This document shows, one piece after another, positions 29,314 to 39,856 of a stretch of DNA of 64,000 bases. Every line of letters starts with the position of its first letter. The first letter of the stretch is position 1. The translations under genes and the position numbers were made by a program. The DNA comes from Amycolatopsis sp. FDAARGOS 1241 (GTDB lineage: Bacteria; Actinomycetota; Actinomycetes; Mycobacteriales; Pseudonocardiaceae). The notes beneath the pieces are model-generated. The model had not been told where the DNA came from. It worked only from the letters and a program-made list of their open reading frames with translations, and ran no database searches. The stretch lies in assembly GCF_016889705.1 (NCBI RefSeq), contig NZ_CP069526.1, positions 4,774,001-4,838,000 on the forward strand, written 5' to 3'.

Positions 29314-32079
29314 ATGTTGCGGGACCGGCACAGGGAGCGGGTCGAGTTCGACCGCTTGGTCGACGCCGTGCGGACGGGCCGGAGCCGGGTCCTGGTGGTG
29401 CGTGGCGAGGCCGGTGTGGGCAAGACGGCTTTGCTGGAGTACGTCGCCGAGATCGCCCGGGAGTGTCAGGTGGTGCGGGCGGCCGGGGACCAGGCCGAGG
29501 CGGGGCTGGCCTTCGCCGGCCTGCACCAGGTGTGCGCGCCGCTGCTGGCTGGGCTGGCGCGGTTGCCGGTGCCGCAGCAGGTCGCGCTGGAGACGGTCCT
29601 GGGCCTGGGCACCAGCGCGAACCCGCCGGATCGGTTCCTGGTCGGGTTGGCCGTGCTGAGCCTGCTGGCGGAGGCCGCCCGCGAGCGGCCGCTGGTGTGC
29701 CTCGTGGACGACACGCAGTGGCTGGATCAGGCGTCGGTGCAGGCGCTGGCGTTCGTGGCGCGGCGGTTGTCGGCCGAGTCGGTGGGCATGGTCTTCGCCC
29801 TGCGGGAGCCGGACGAGACCGCAGAGCTGGCGCGGCTACCGGACTTGGTGATCGGTGGTCTGCCCGCCGACGAAGCACGGGCGTTGCTGGGCTCGGCGCT
29901 GCGGGGACCGCTGGACCCGCAGGTGCGGGACCGGATCCTGGCCGAGACGCGGGGGAACCCGCTGGCGCTGCTGGAGCTCCCGCGCGGGCTGAGCCCGGCC
30001 GAGCTGGCGGGTGGGTTCGGGCTGCCCGGTGCCGAAGGGCTGCCGAGCCGGATCGAGGAGAGTTTTCACCGGCGGTTGGCGCCGTTGCCGGCCGAGACGC
30101 GGTTGCTGCTCCTGATCGCGGCCGCCGAGCAGAGCGGCGAGGCGGCGCTGCTGTGGCGCGCGGCCCAGCGGCTCGGCATCGGGGCCACGGCGGCGGCACC
30201 GGCCGAGGAGACGGGCCTGGTCAGCTTCGGTCCGCGAGCGCGGTTCCGGCATCCGCTGGTGCGTTCGGCCGTCTACTGGGCCGCCTCCCCGGAGGATCGG
30301 CGCCGCGTGCACGCCGCGCTGGCCGCGGTCACTGACGCGGAGCGGGATCGGGATCGGCGGGCGTGGCACCGGGCTCACGCGGCCGAGGGCCCGGACGAGG
30401 AGGTCGCGGCCGAGCTGGCCCGCTCGGCCGGACGGGCCCAAGCACGCGGGGGCGTGGCCGCGGCGGCCGCGTTTCTCGAGTGGGCTACGCGCCTGACGCG
30501 CGACCCCGTCCAGCGGGCCGAGCGAGCGCTCGGCGCCGCGCAGGCCAAGCACCAGGCGGGCGCACCGGATGCGGCGCTGGAACTGCTGGCCACCGCCGAG
30601 GCGGGTCCACCCGACGAATTCCGCCGGGCCCGGTGCGATCTGCTGCGCGCCCAGATCGCGTTGGTCACCAGGCGCGGCCGCGACACTCCGGCGCTGCTGC
30701 AACAAGCCGCCACCCGGCTCGCGCCACTGGACGCGCGGCTGGCTCGCGACACCTTCCTCGGGGCACTGGAGGCGGCGGCGTTCGCCGGCCCGCTGGCCAG
30801 TGGCGGGGGTATCCGGGAGGTCGCCGAAGCCGCGCGGGGAGCGCCCCCGGCCCCGGAGCCGCCGCGCCCGCTCGACCTGCTGCTGGACGCTCTGACCCGG
30901 CAGATCACGGAGGGATACGCGGCCGCCGTGGCGCCCCTGAAGCGCGCGATCGGCGCGTTCCGCAACCCCGGCCTCGCCCCCGAGGACGCCCTTCGCTGGA
31001 CGTGGTTCGCCCTGGTCACCGCGCGGAATCTGTGGGATGACGAGACCTTCGACCTGCTCACGCGCCGGCACGTCCGGATCGCCCGGGACACCGGCACGCT
31101 CGCCCAGCTCCCCCTCGCCCTGCAAACGCGCGTGTGCGCGCAGGTGATCGACGGCGAGCTGGCCGAGGCCGCGCCGTTGCTCGAAGAAAGCGACGCCGTC
31201 GCCGCGGCGACCGGAATCGAGCTCCCGCCCTACGGCGGCCTGCTGCTCAACGCCTGGCAAGGCCGGGAGACCGAGTTCCACAACCTCAGCGAACCCGTCG
31301 TCGCGGGCGCGGCCGCGCGGGGCGAGGGCATTGCCCTGGCCGCGACGGCGTGGACGAGCGTGGTGCTGTACCTGGGGCTGGCCCGCTTCGGCACCGCGCT
31401 CAGCGCGGCCCAGCGGCTCATCGAGTCGGACAACCCGGGCCAGCGGTTCGTTTCCCAGTGGGGCGCTGCCGAGTTGATCGAGGCGGCCGTCCGCACCGGG
31501 GCCCGCGACGTCGCCGCCGGGACGTGGACCTGGTTCTCGCCGCTGCTGCGGGCCGCCGGCACCGACTGGGCGCTGGGCATCGAGGCCCGCTCGCGCGCGC
31601 TGCTGACCGACGGGCCGGCCGCCGAGGACGCCTACCGCGACGCCATCGACCATCTCGCCCGCACCCGTGTCCGCCCCGACCTGGCCCGGGCGCGCCTGCT
31701 CTACGGCGAGTGGCTTCACCACCAACGCCGCCGCCGCGATGCCCGCGACCAGCTGCGCGCCGCGCACGACCTGTTCACCACCATGGGGATGGCCGGCTTC
31801 GCCGAACGCGCCGCCCGCGAACTCCACGCCACCGGCGAGACCGTCCGCACCCGCCGCACCCGGACCCGCAGCACCCTCACCGCCCAGGAAGCCCAGATCG
31901 CCCGCCTCGTCCAGGACGGCCACACCAACCCCGAAATCGCGGCCCGGCTGTTCCTCAGCCCCCGCACCATCGAAAGCCACCTCACCCGCATCTACGACAA
32001 GCTGATGGCACCGCCACGCCCGCCGAAACCGCCGTCTCCTCCGGCGCCACCGCCACCCCCGTCGCCGCCGGCGACGTAA
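29314..32079 (+). CDS. LAL-type LuxR regulator, paralogue with proline-rich C-terminus
   Basis: A ~921-residue paralogue of the regulator at 24251. With ATG 29314 the Walker A box GEAGVGKT falls at the same residues (31-38), which supports this start over the upstream frame. Walker B is VCLVDDTQWLD. The LuxR HTH has an intact recognition helix (SPRTIESHLTRIYDKL), but the last helix (normally LGI-SRRQL) is replaced by about 24 residues made mostly of proline (APPRPPKPPSPPAPPPPPSP). DNA binding may still work, yet dimerisation at that helix is likely altered. No neighbouring biosynthetic target is obvious. Confidence 0.88.
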   Translation: MLRDRHRERVEFDRLVDAVRTGRSRVLVVRGEAGVGKTALLEYVAEIARECQVVRAAGDQAEAGLAFAGLHQVCAPLLAGLARLPVPQQVALETVLGLGTSANPPDRFLVGLAVLSLLAEAARERPLVCLVDDTQWLDQASVQALAFVARRLSAESVGMVFALREPDETAELARLPDLVIGGLPADEARALLGSALRGPLDPQVRDRILAETRGNPLALLELPRGLSPAELAGGFGLPGAEGLPSRIEESFHRRLAPLPAETRLLLLIAAAEQSGEAALLWRAAQRLGIGATAAAPAEETGLVSFGPRARFRHPLVRSAVYWAASPEDRRRVHAALAAVTDAERDRDRRAWHRAHAAEGPDEEVAAELARSAGRAQARGGVAAAAAFLEWATRLTRDPVQRAERALGAAQAKHQAGAPDAALELLATAEAGPPDEFRRARCDLLRAQIALVTRRGRDTPALLQQAATRLAPLDARLARDTFLGALEAAAFAGPLASGGGIREVAEAARGAPPAPEPPRPLDLLLDALTRQITEGYAAAVAPLKRAIGAFRNPGLAPEDALRWTWFALVTARNLWDDETFDLLTRRHVRIARDTGTLAQLPLALQTRVCAQVIDGELAEAAPLLEESDAVAAATGIELPPYGGLLLNAWQGRETEFHNLSEPVVAGAAARGEGIALAATAWTSVVLYLGLARFGTALSAAQRLIESDNPGQRFVSQWGAAELIEAAVRTGARDVAAGTWTWFSPLLRAAGTDWALGIEARSRALLTDGPAAEDAYRDAIDHLARTRVRPDLARARLLYGEWLHHQRRRRDARDQLRAAHDLFTTMGMAGFAERAARELHATGETVRTRRTRTRSTLTAQEAQIARLVQDGHTNPEIAARLFLSPRTIESHLTRIYDKLMAPPRPPKPPSPPAPPPPPSPPAT

Positions 32080-32656
32080 CAGTCCGCGACGGCGTTGCCC
32101 GCGGGGTGGTCACCGACGGACTGATCGATGCGCCCGGGCGGTCACGAAGAGCGCGCGACGAATCGGGACAGCACTGCTCACCCGCCGGCGCCCGGTCCCC
32201 TCGCGGTCCCGGCGCGCGCGGTACTGGTGGAGGCCTCACCTCGGGCAGGATCCGCTCGGTGCCGCACCACTCCCGGAGCACCGGGTTCCCGTGCGCGATC
32301 TGTACCTGGTGGGGCCAGTGGCCGATTGCCGGACGCCGGGGACCGGCTGGTGTCAGGGTGCTCGACTCCGCAGGTTCCGCAAAGCCGGCTGGTTCAGGGC
32401 GGGCCTCGACGCTCCACCGAGATGGAGGTCGAGCGGTGGAGCGGACCAGCCAGACCTCCCGCGCTGAAGACGGGGCTCATCGACTCGCGGGTGAGATCGC
32501 GTTGATCGTCCGGTGAGAGTCTGTTCTGATGGACGTGCGGTGGGTCACAGGTGCTGGGTCCCACGCCGAAGTCGCGGCCACCCGGTCGCGCCCGCGTTGC
32601 GGCCGGTCCCCGATCCGCCGACCTCGACAACGTCCCACCGACACCTTGGAGCAACC
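32080..32656. other. 577-base gene-free stretch with one strong inverted repeat
   Basis: No domain-bearing frame. A perfect 10-bp inverted repeat (CGCTCCACCG at 32410-32419 and CGGTGGAGCG at 32434-32443, 14-base loop) could be an RNA hairpin or a protein-binding site. The right end carries the SRPBCC promoter. Confidence 0.45.
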
Positions 32657-33094
32657 ATGCCGCGTCCCTACGCCAGCGGAGTCGTCGCCGCACCCGTCGA
32701 CAAGGTCTGGACCCACGTCCGCGCCTTCGGCGACCTACCCGCCTTCCTCACCGCCATCGGACAATGCCAGATCGTCGAAGGCACCGACGGACAAGTCGGC
32801 GCCGTCCGCAGGCTCACCCTCGCCACCGGCGGCGACCCCTTCGACGAACGACTACTCGCCCTCGACGACCCCACCCACACCCTCACCTACACCTTCACCG
32901 GCGCAAACCCCTTCGGCGTACGCCGCTACACCTCCACACTCCGCCTCAGCCCCATCACCGACACCGGAGACACCTTCGTCGAATGGTGGGCCGAATACGA
33001 CGCCGACGCCAGCCAAGAAGAACAACTCAACCACACCTTCGCCCACGACGTATACGCCACCGGCATCGACGGCCTCCGACAACTACTCGCCTAG
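32657..33094 (+). CDS. SRPBCC (polyketide cyclase/START-like) protein
   Basis: A 145-residue helix-grip protein. It opens with ASGVVAAPVDKVWTHVRAFGDLPAF, the usual N-terminal strand and helix of polyketide-cyclase/dehydrase-like SRPBCC proteins, then VRRLTLATGG and FVEWWAEYDAD strands and a long C-terminal helix. These bind hydrophobic ligands in a deep pocket. Here there is no enzyme partner to suggest a ligand. GGAG precedes ATG 32657. Codon choice differs from neighbours: three CTA leucines and many A-ending codons (CAA, GAA, GGA) in a genome that strongly favours G/C, so recent transfer is possible. Confidence 0.8.
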   Translation: MPRPYASGVVAAPVDKVWTHVRAFGDLPAFLTAIGQCQIVEGTDGQVGAVRRLTLATGGDPFDERLLALDDPTHTLTYTFTGANPFGVRRYTSTLRLSPITDTGDTFVEWWAEYDADASQEEQLNHTFAHDVYATGIDGLRQLLA

Positions 33095-33123
33095 CACGAC
33101 AAAACCTGATTGATCCGGATAGG

Positions 33124-33186
33124 CGAAGACCTCCGGTGTGCAGTGGAGCTGCCTGCCGGCATCCGCCCACTCACCGGGGGTCTTCG
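33124..33186 (+). repeat. Long imperfect hairpin between SRPBCC gene and amt
   Basis: CGAAGACCTCCGGTG (33124-33138) pairs with CACCGGGGGTCTTCG (33172-33186): 15 bp with one mismatch and a 33-base loop. It starts 30 bases after the SRPBCC stop, so a terminator is the simplest reading, though no T-run follows. The rest of 33095-33405 is otherwise empty apart from the amt ribosome site GAGGAG. Confidence 0.55.
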
Positions 33187-33405
33187 TGCTCCCACCCGCA
33201 ACGCCCCCGTTGGCCGGTGCGCGTCTTCTGTTCTGTCCTCTCTGGACAGTCCACGGCAGGGTGTCGGATCCGAAGCGCCATTGTTCCGATTCGGCCGTTT
33301 TGCCTGATTGCGGGTAGGTGGCGGACTCACCACGGAAACACGCCCGTAACACCGCCCGGTTAGCTTCCTGCGGCTGGCTGCTGGTGAGACGAGGAGAGTC
33401 CGAGC

Positions 33406-35051
<1,646 letters not shown>

Positions 35052-35623
35052 CCCGGCCCGGGTTCAGCGGCGAGGTGCCGCTGTTCGATCCATTGTGGAC
35101 ACTCCGTACCATGCCGGGTACACGATCTCCGGCCGCTGGATCAAGCACGAACAGCGGCGGCCGCGCCGCTCTGGACCGGCTGGCGGCCCACGCCGGCAGC
35201 CGGCGACCGGCTCATCGAGCCCGCGCGGTGCGGCACCCTCCGCCCGACCGGGGCGTACACGTCACCTGTACCGGGTGATGTCATGAGCGATCCGCCGCGT
35301 CGAGCCTGGCACTGGTGGGTGCGTCAGCGCACCCACCGGCAGCATCGGGCGGCGCACCGATGACGTCCGCCGGCACGACCGTGGAGGGCAAGGTGGCTCG
35401 GCTTTCCGGCCCCCGAGAGCCGAAGAGCCACACCGTCGTCACGGAGAGGAAATCCCACACCACGAAGAGCCCGATCGCACCACGTGGCGCGGCTGCCACC
35501 AGAGTCGGACGAGCGCCGCCATAAGGAGATCCGCGCACCCGACACCCTCTTGGGGCCACCTGCGGGCACTGATGAACCCATCCGGTCGCACTGCACGAGG
35601 ACAAGAGGAGGTGGCGGAGGGCG
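35052..35623. other. 572-base region with no supported gene
   Basis: Only compositional frames. It contains one copy of the recurrent palindrome TCCATTGTGGAC at 35089-35100, 38 bases after glnK. Confidence 0.4.
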
Positions 35624-36256
35624 ATGTTGTCCGAAGCGGTTCCCGCCGCGCTCGGTGCGGCGATCTACCCGCCCGCCTTGCTGTTCATCGCGTTCCTGCT
35701 GGTGAACCCGCACCCCCGGAAACGGGCCCTGATTTTCCTGGCCGGCGCCGCGTTCATCACCCTCGGCTTCGGCTTCCTCTCGGTGTTCCTCCTGCAGAGC
35801 AGCGGAGCCGAGAGCACCAAGCACCGCACCGTGCCGGCCTGGATCGACCTCACCATCGGGATCGTGCTGGTGGCCTTCGCCGTGGTGGTCCACTTCCGGC
35901 CGCCACGCGGGCCCAAGGCCGCCAAGAAGCGCCGTGAGATCGGCGTGATCGGGTTGCTGGGCATAGGCCTGCTGATGTACACGCCGACGGCGCTGTACCT
36001 GGCTTCGCTGCACGCCGTCGCCAAGATGCACAGCAGCCTGGTGGTGACGGTGCTGAGCATCATCCTCGTCGCCGTGATCTACATGCTGCTGATCGAGATA
36101 CCGATCATCGCCCACGCCATCTGGCCGGAGCCGACGATCCGCTGGGTCACGGTCGTGAACACCTGGCTGGCGAAACACGGCCGCACCATCATCGTCGTCG
36201 TGGCGGCCGGGTTCGGCGGTTACCTCATCGCGTCGGGCATCGCGCACCTCGCGTGA
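35624..36256 (+). CDS. GAP-family (LysE-like) membrane protein
   Basis: A 210-residue protein with six hydrophobic helices, matching the GAP (Sap/LysE-superfamily) group known in mycobacteria for glycopeptidolipid or sulfolipid surface export. The N-terminus MLSEAVPAALGAAIYPPALLF is the typical first helix, and the loop after helix 3 is short and basic (RPPRGPKAAKKRREI). The family is thought to move lipids or small polar metabolites. GCGGAGGG precedes ATG 35624. It stands alone, convergent with the secreted protein at 36270 and close to the PGA-like locus. Confidence 0.8.
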   Translation: MLSEAVPAALGAAIYPPALLFIAFLLVNPHPRKRALIFLAGAAFITLGFGFLSVFLLQSSGAESTKHRTVPAWIDLTIGIVLVAFAVVVHFRPPRGPKAAKKRREIGVIGLLGIGLLMYTPTALYLASLHAVAKMHSSLVVTVLSIILVAVIYMLLIEIPIIAHAIWPEPTIRWVTVVNTWLAKHGRTIIVVVAAGFGGYLIASGIAHLA

Positions 36257-36269
36257 TCGCCGGCAACGG

Positions 36270-37211
36270 TCACGGCTTGCCCGGATCAGCATCCACGAGA
36301 GCGCCGACGACCTGTTCCCGGTGTTGCGGTGAATCGCGGACGGTGCGGCTCATCTCGACGTGCAGGAACCCCGTGTCGTTCTCGGCGGCGGCCTTTCCCT
36401 GGACGTTCGTGGCGCCCTCCAGGCCCGTGCACCGGTCTGCCCAGGCGCGGCACACGGCGAAGCCGGCCGCCGTCAGCCGGTCCGCAGCACGGTGAGCGGC
36501 ACCGCCGGCGGCGGCGGCGCCCGACGACAGCACGATGTCCGTCGACGCTAGGTTCTGGTCGTCGAAGCCGTGCAGTTGCACCTGGGTCAGCCCGCGGGCT
36601 GCCAGCGCAGCGGCGATGACGTGGAACACCGAGTCCTCTTCGTGGGCGACGTCGGCGTGGCTGTCATCGGCCTTCCGGTGCGCCCCCGCGACCAGCAGCA
36701 CCGCGCCGGGCACGCGCCGGAACAGGTCCACGCCGAACAGCTCCGTCCGCAAGTCGAACCCCGGGTGCGGCACCTCGACGACCAGCGACGGCGGCGCCGA
36801 GCGGTCGATCACGTACATCCCCCACGCACGCTCGGTGCCCGGCTCGTTCGTCGCGATCGTGTACGACCGCCCGGTTGCCGCGTCGACGCGGTCCTGAACC
36901 GAGAAGCCGAGTTTCCGGAAGTCACCACCGTCCCGGCGGTCGAGCAGCGCGGTGAGGCCCGCGGCGGCCGTCCGCCGTTCACCGGCTTTCGGCGGGCGGT
37001 ACGCCTGGTCCGCGGACAGTGCTGCGGTGAACTCCGTGACCAGCGTGTCCAGACCGGTCCCCGGCACCGGCCCGGATGTCTGGGGGGCCGGCCCGGCTGC
37101 GGGCATCAGCAGGAGGGTCAGCGCCAAAGCCAAGGCAAGGACGACACCGACCACACTGAGTAACGTCCGGCGCGACCTGATCACCGCATGCAGTGTACGG
37201 ATTCCTTCCAC
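36270..37211 (-). CDS. Secreted or anchored protein with candidate metal-binding His/Glu motifs
   Basis: A 313-residue protein with one N-terminal membrane segment (LLSVVGVVLALALALTLLLM, residues ~17-36) and an extracytoplasmic domain. Possible metal ligands cluster in VVEVPHPGFDLRTELFG, VAGAHRKADD and DVAHEEDSVFHVIAAAL. The order of isolated HP, GAHR and AHEEDS motifs suggests a zinc hydrolase, but I do not recognise an assigned family. GTG 37211 is the only upstream start and its ribosome site is weak. It is divergent from the Cache-HAMP/pgsBC operon across a 163-base promoter region, which suggests a role in polymer trimming or release (inference). Confidence 0.6.
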   Translation of the reverse strand: MEGIRTLHAVIRSRRTLLSVVGVVLALALALTLLLMPAAGPAPQTSGPVPGTGLDTLVTEFTAALSADQAYRPPKAGERRTAAAGLTALLDRRDGGDFRKLGFSVQDRVDAATGRSYTIATNEPGTERAWGMYVIDRSAPPSLVVEVPHPGFDLRTELFGVDLFRRVPGAVLLVAGAHRKADDSHADVAHEEDSVFHVIAAALAARGLTQVQLHGFDDQNLASTDIVLSSGAAAAGGAAHRAADRLTAAGFAVCRAWADRCTGLEGATNVQGKAAAENDTGFLHVEMSRTVRDSPQHREQVVGALVDADPGKP

Positions 37212-37374
37212 CCGCCAGCATTGCCCCCGTTTGCCGGGACCAGCAGCCTTGTAACGCTACTGTCGGTTTCGTTGATACGTTCATGAAACCCGAATGGGTG
37301 GAAATGTTCCGCGAACGGCCGGAAGGCCGGCGATCCTGTCGGATCGAGCGACTGAAAGGGCCTCGGGAGACCAG

Positions 37375-39855
37375 GTGAACCGGCCGATGAACTCCGCCGA
37401 CCGTGCTGCGCGACTACGCGATCAGATCCCCGAGGCGGGTTTTCCGCGCGGGGCCGGGGTCGCGTCGGCGACCACCTTCGTGTTGCTGGTGCTGGTCGCC
37501 CTCTTCACGGCGGTCTACCTCTCGACGGCCGGGCCGCTGGCGCTGATCCACGCGAACGACGCCGCGGGCGCGGTTTCGGGCGAGGTCGCCGCCGACCAGC
37601 AACGGGCGACCACCGCGCTCGCCCAGAGCGCCGCGACTTCGGCCTCCTCGGTTGCGGACGATCTGCAGGTCGCCGCCAGTTCCGGCGTGTTCGACACGGC
37701 CGACGACGCCGCGCTGCTCACCCGGCTCGGCGAGACCTATCCGGACTGGCGCGGCACGGCCTTGTACGACCCGGCGAAGAACAAGGTCCTCGCGGCCCAC
37801 GGCGAGCCGGTACCCGTGGAGACGTTGCGCGGGGTCGCGGTCGTCAAGCTGACCCTTCGCCCGGTCGCCCGTCCCGGTGGCGCCCCGCTCGTGCTCACCG
37901 CGTTCCCACTCGGCGGCGCCCGAGCCGGACGGCTCCTCGTCGTTTCGGCGGCGCTGCGCGAAACAGCCGGAGATCTGAACAAAACGGCGCGGCAGCAGGT
38001 CCGCCTGGTCACCACCGACGGCACCGTCCTGCACTCCCTCGGTACCGCGGTATCCGAGCAGGACACCGCGGCGCGGGATCTGCTCACCCGCGCCGCGAAG
38101 GCGGCCGCCGCGGGCCAGTCCGGTGTGCTCACCGGCGACGCCGGTGGTGAGCCCGCCCGGCCGACGGCCCCGGTCGTCACCTACGCGCCGGTGACCTCGG
38201 ACGAGATAGGCGGGACCCTCGGCCTGTCCGTGGTGTCCCTCAGCCGGGTGCCGGTCGAGCCGGTGCCCGCCCGCTGGCCCGGCCTGATCCCGGCGGCGGC
38301 ACTCCTCGGTTTGGCCTTGGCCGGTTTCCTGCTGCTGCGCCGCGCGATCGTCGCACCGGTCCGGCGCCTGCGCACCGACGCGCTCGCCGTTGCGTCGGGC
38401 GTGCTCGCCGGGCGCGTCCGGCAGTCGCGGATCCGCGAGGTCAACCGGGTGACCACCGCCGTCGAGCGCTGCCGGGCCAAGCTGCGGCGGCGGAAGCCGG
38501 CGGCGCGTGTGCGGCCGTTGCTCTCTGCGCAGTTCGTGATCGTCGCGGTCTCGCTCGCGTTGCTCGGGTGGTCGGGTGCCGTGGCGGCGACGCTCGGCCG
38601 GCAGCACGCCGAGGTTTCACCGGCGCTGCTCAGCGAGCACGGGGTTCGCGTCGCGCGTTCGGCTGACACCCTGCGCCGAAGCCTCGCCGAAGGCCTGACC
38701 GATCTGCGCTCGCTCGCCCGGCTGGCCGCGGGGAAGCAGCCGGATCAAGTGCGCGGCATGCTCGGTCAGCTGGCCGACAGCGAAAGCCGCTTCCGCAGCG
38801 TCTACGTCGCCGACGCGCAGGGCCGCGTGGTGCTCCAGGCCGGGCGCGAGTCGTTGCGCGAGCCCGGGAAACTGCCCGCCGGCGAAGGTCTGCGCCAGCA
38901 CAACACCAGCGGCCGCGTCCCGGTCGTCTACGCGTTCACCCCGCTGCCCGGCTCGGCGAACACCCTCGTCGGCGAGTACGACGTGCCGCGCATGGCCGAG
39001 CTGCTCGGCTCCGCGGGCGGCCGCGTGCGCGTCGTCGACGAAGGGAAGCGCACCATCGCCGACACCCAGGGCTACCTGGCCTTCGCCCCGCTCACCGAGC
39101 CAGCTCTGGTCAAGAACGTGGACGCGGCGCAGTCCGGAAAGGACGCCCGCGAGACGACGTCCGCATCACTCGTCGCGGCACAGCAGCTCTCGGCGGGGGG
39201 CACCACCGCCTCGTTGAAGTGGGTTGTCGTCGCCGAACAGCCGATCGGTTCGCTCGGTCTCGCGGACAACACCGTCCGCGACGGCGCGCGCGTGGCGGCA
39301 CTGCTAGTCGCCGTCGTCGCGCTGCTGCTGTTCGGCTGGCACCTGCTGATCGTCGTACGGCCGTTGCGCCGCGTCGGGGACGCCGCAGCCCGCATCGCCG
39401 CCGGCGACACCGGCGACGTCGTCTACCCGCAGCGCCACGACGAAATCGGCACCATCGCTTCGTGCGTCGAGATCTGCCGGCAAGCGCTGGCCGAAGGCGC
39501 GGATCGCCTGGGTGAGGTCCGCCGTCCGGCCGGCGCGGCGACGGACAAGACCGAACTGTTCCAGCGCGTCCGCCGCGAACCCGGCCCGCGGCGGGGCAAG
39601 GCGAGGGCCGCGCAGCCGGAACCGGCTCCGGCTCGCAAGCCGGCCCGGACCGACCACCGCGACCGGGGCGAATCGGGGCCGCCGCGCGACGAACGGCGTC
39701 GTGAGCCGACCGGACCGCAGCGGCGGCCGCCGGTGCGGCAGCAGCTCCCGGCAGCTCAGCCGCGCACGCAGAACCCGCCGTCGGCCCGCGCCCTGACCGC
39801 GGAGGAGCAGGCCCGCCGGGATTACCTGCGCTGGCTGGACGAAGCCGGAGTCTGA
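37375..39855 (+). CDS. Tandem Cache-TM-HAMP membrane protein without output domain
   Basis: An ~826-residue protein. Helix 1 (ATTFVLLVLVALFTAVYL) is followed by an extracellular Cache/PDC-like domain, a second helix (LIPAAALLGLALAGFLLLRR) and a HAMP-like linker (PVRRLRTDALAVASGVLAG). The arrangement then repeats: helix FVIVAVSLALLGWSGAVAA, a second Cache domain (FRSVYVADAQGRVVLQAG), helix VAALLVAVVALLLFGWHLL and HAMP (RPLRRVGDAAARIAAGDTG). The ~120-residue C-terminus is Arg/Pro-rich and disordered; no kinase, cyclase or chemoreceptor domain follows. GTG 37375 has GGGAG upstream. One base separates it from pgsB. Confidence 0.8.
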   Translation: MNRPMNSADRAARLRDQIPEAGFPRGAGVASATTFVLLVLVALFTAVYLSTAGPLALIHANDAAGAVSGEVAADQQRATTALAQSAATSASSVADDLQVAASSGVFDTADDAALLTRLGETYPDWRGTALYDPAKNKVLAAHGEPVPVETLRGVAVVKLTLRPVARPGGAPLVLTAFPLGGARAGRLLVVSAALRETAGDLNKTARQQVRLVTTDGTVLHSLGTAVSEQDTAARDLLTRAAKAAAAGQSGVLTGDAGGEPARPTAPVVTYAPVTSDEIGGTLGLSVVSLSRVPVEPVPARWPGLIPAAALLGLALAGFLLLRRAIVAPVRRLRTDALAVASGVLAGRVRQSRIREVNRVTTAVERCRAKLRRRKPAARVRPLLSAQFVIVAVSLALLGWSGAVAATLGRQHAEVSPALLSEHGVRVARSADTLRRSLAEGLTDLRSLARLAAGKQPDQVRGMLGQLADSESRFRSVYVADAQGRVVLQAGRESLREPGKLPAGEGLRQHNTSGRVPVVYAFTPLPGSANTLVGEYDVPRMAELLGSAGGRVRVVDEGKRTIADTQGYLAFAPLTEPALVKNVDAAQSGKDARETTSASLVAAQQLSAGGTTASLKWVVVAEQPIGSLGLADNTVRDGARVAALLVAVVALLLFGWHLLIVVRPLRRVGDAAARIAAGDTGDVVYPQRHDEIGTIASCVEICRQALAEGADRLGEVRRPAGAATDKTELFQRVRREPGPRRGKARAAQPEPAPARKPARTDHRDRGESGPPRDERRREPTGPQRRPPVRQQLPAAQPRTQNPPSARALTAEEQARRDYLRWLDEAGV

Positions 39856-39856
39856 C

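Noticed and set aside
29836..31980. 714-codon frame antisense to the second LAL regulator
   Set aside because: Same reason: an antisense shadow of a GC-rich gene, with no recognisable fold and no ribosome site.
33083..33352. 89-codon minus-strand frame between SRPBCC and amt
   Set aside because: It spans the hairpin, has no domain and no ribosome site, and composition is unlike neighbouring genes.
36457..36551. Short plus-strand frames inside the secreted protein gene
   Set aside because: Complementary-strand shadows of 36270-37211.
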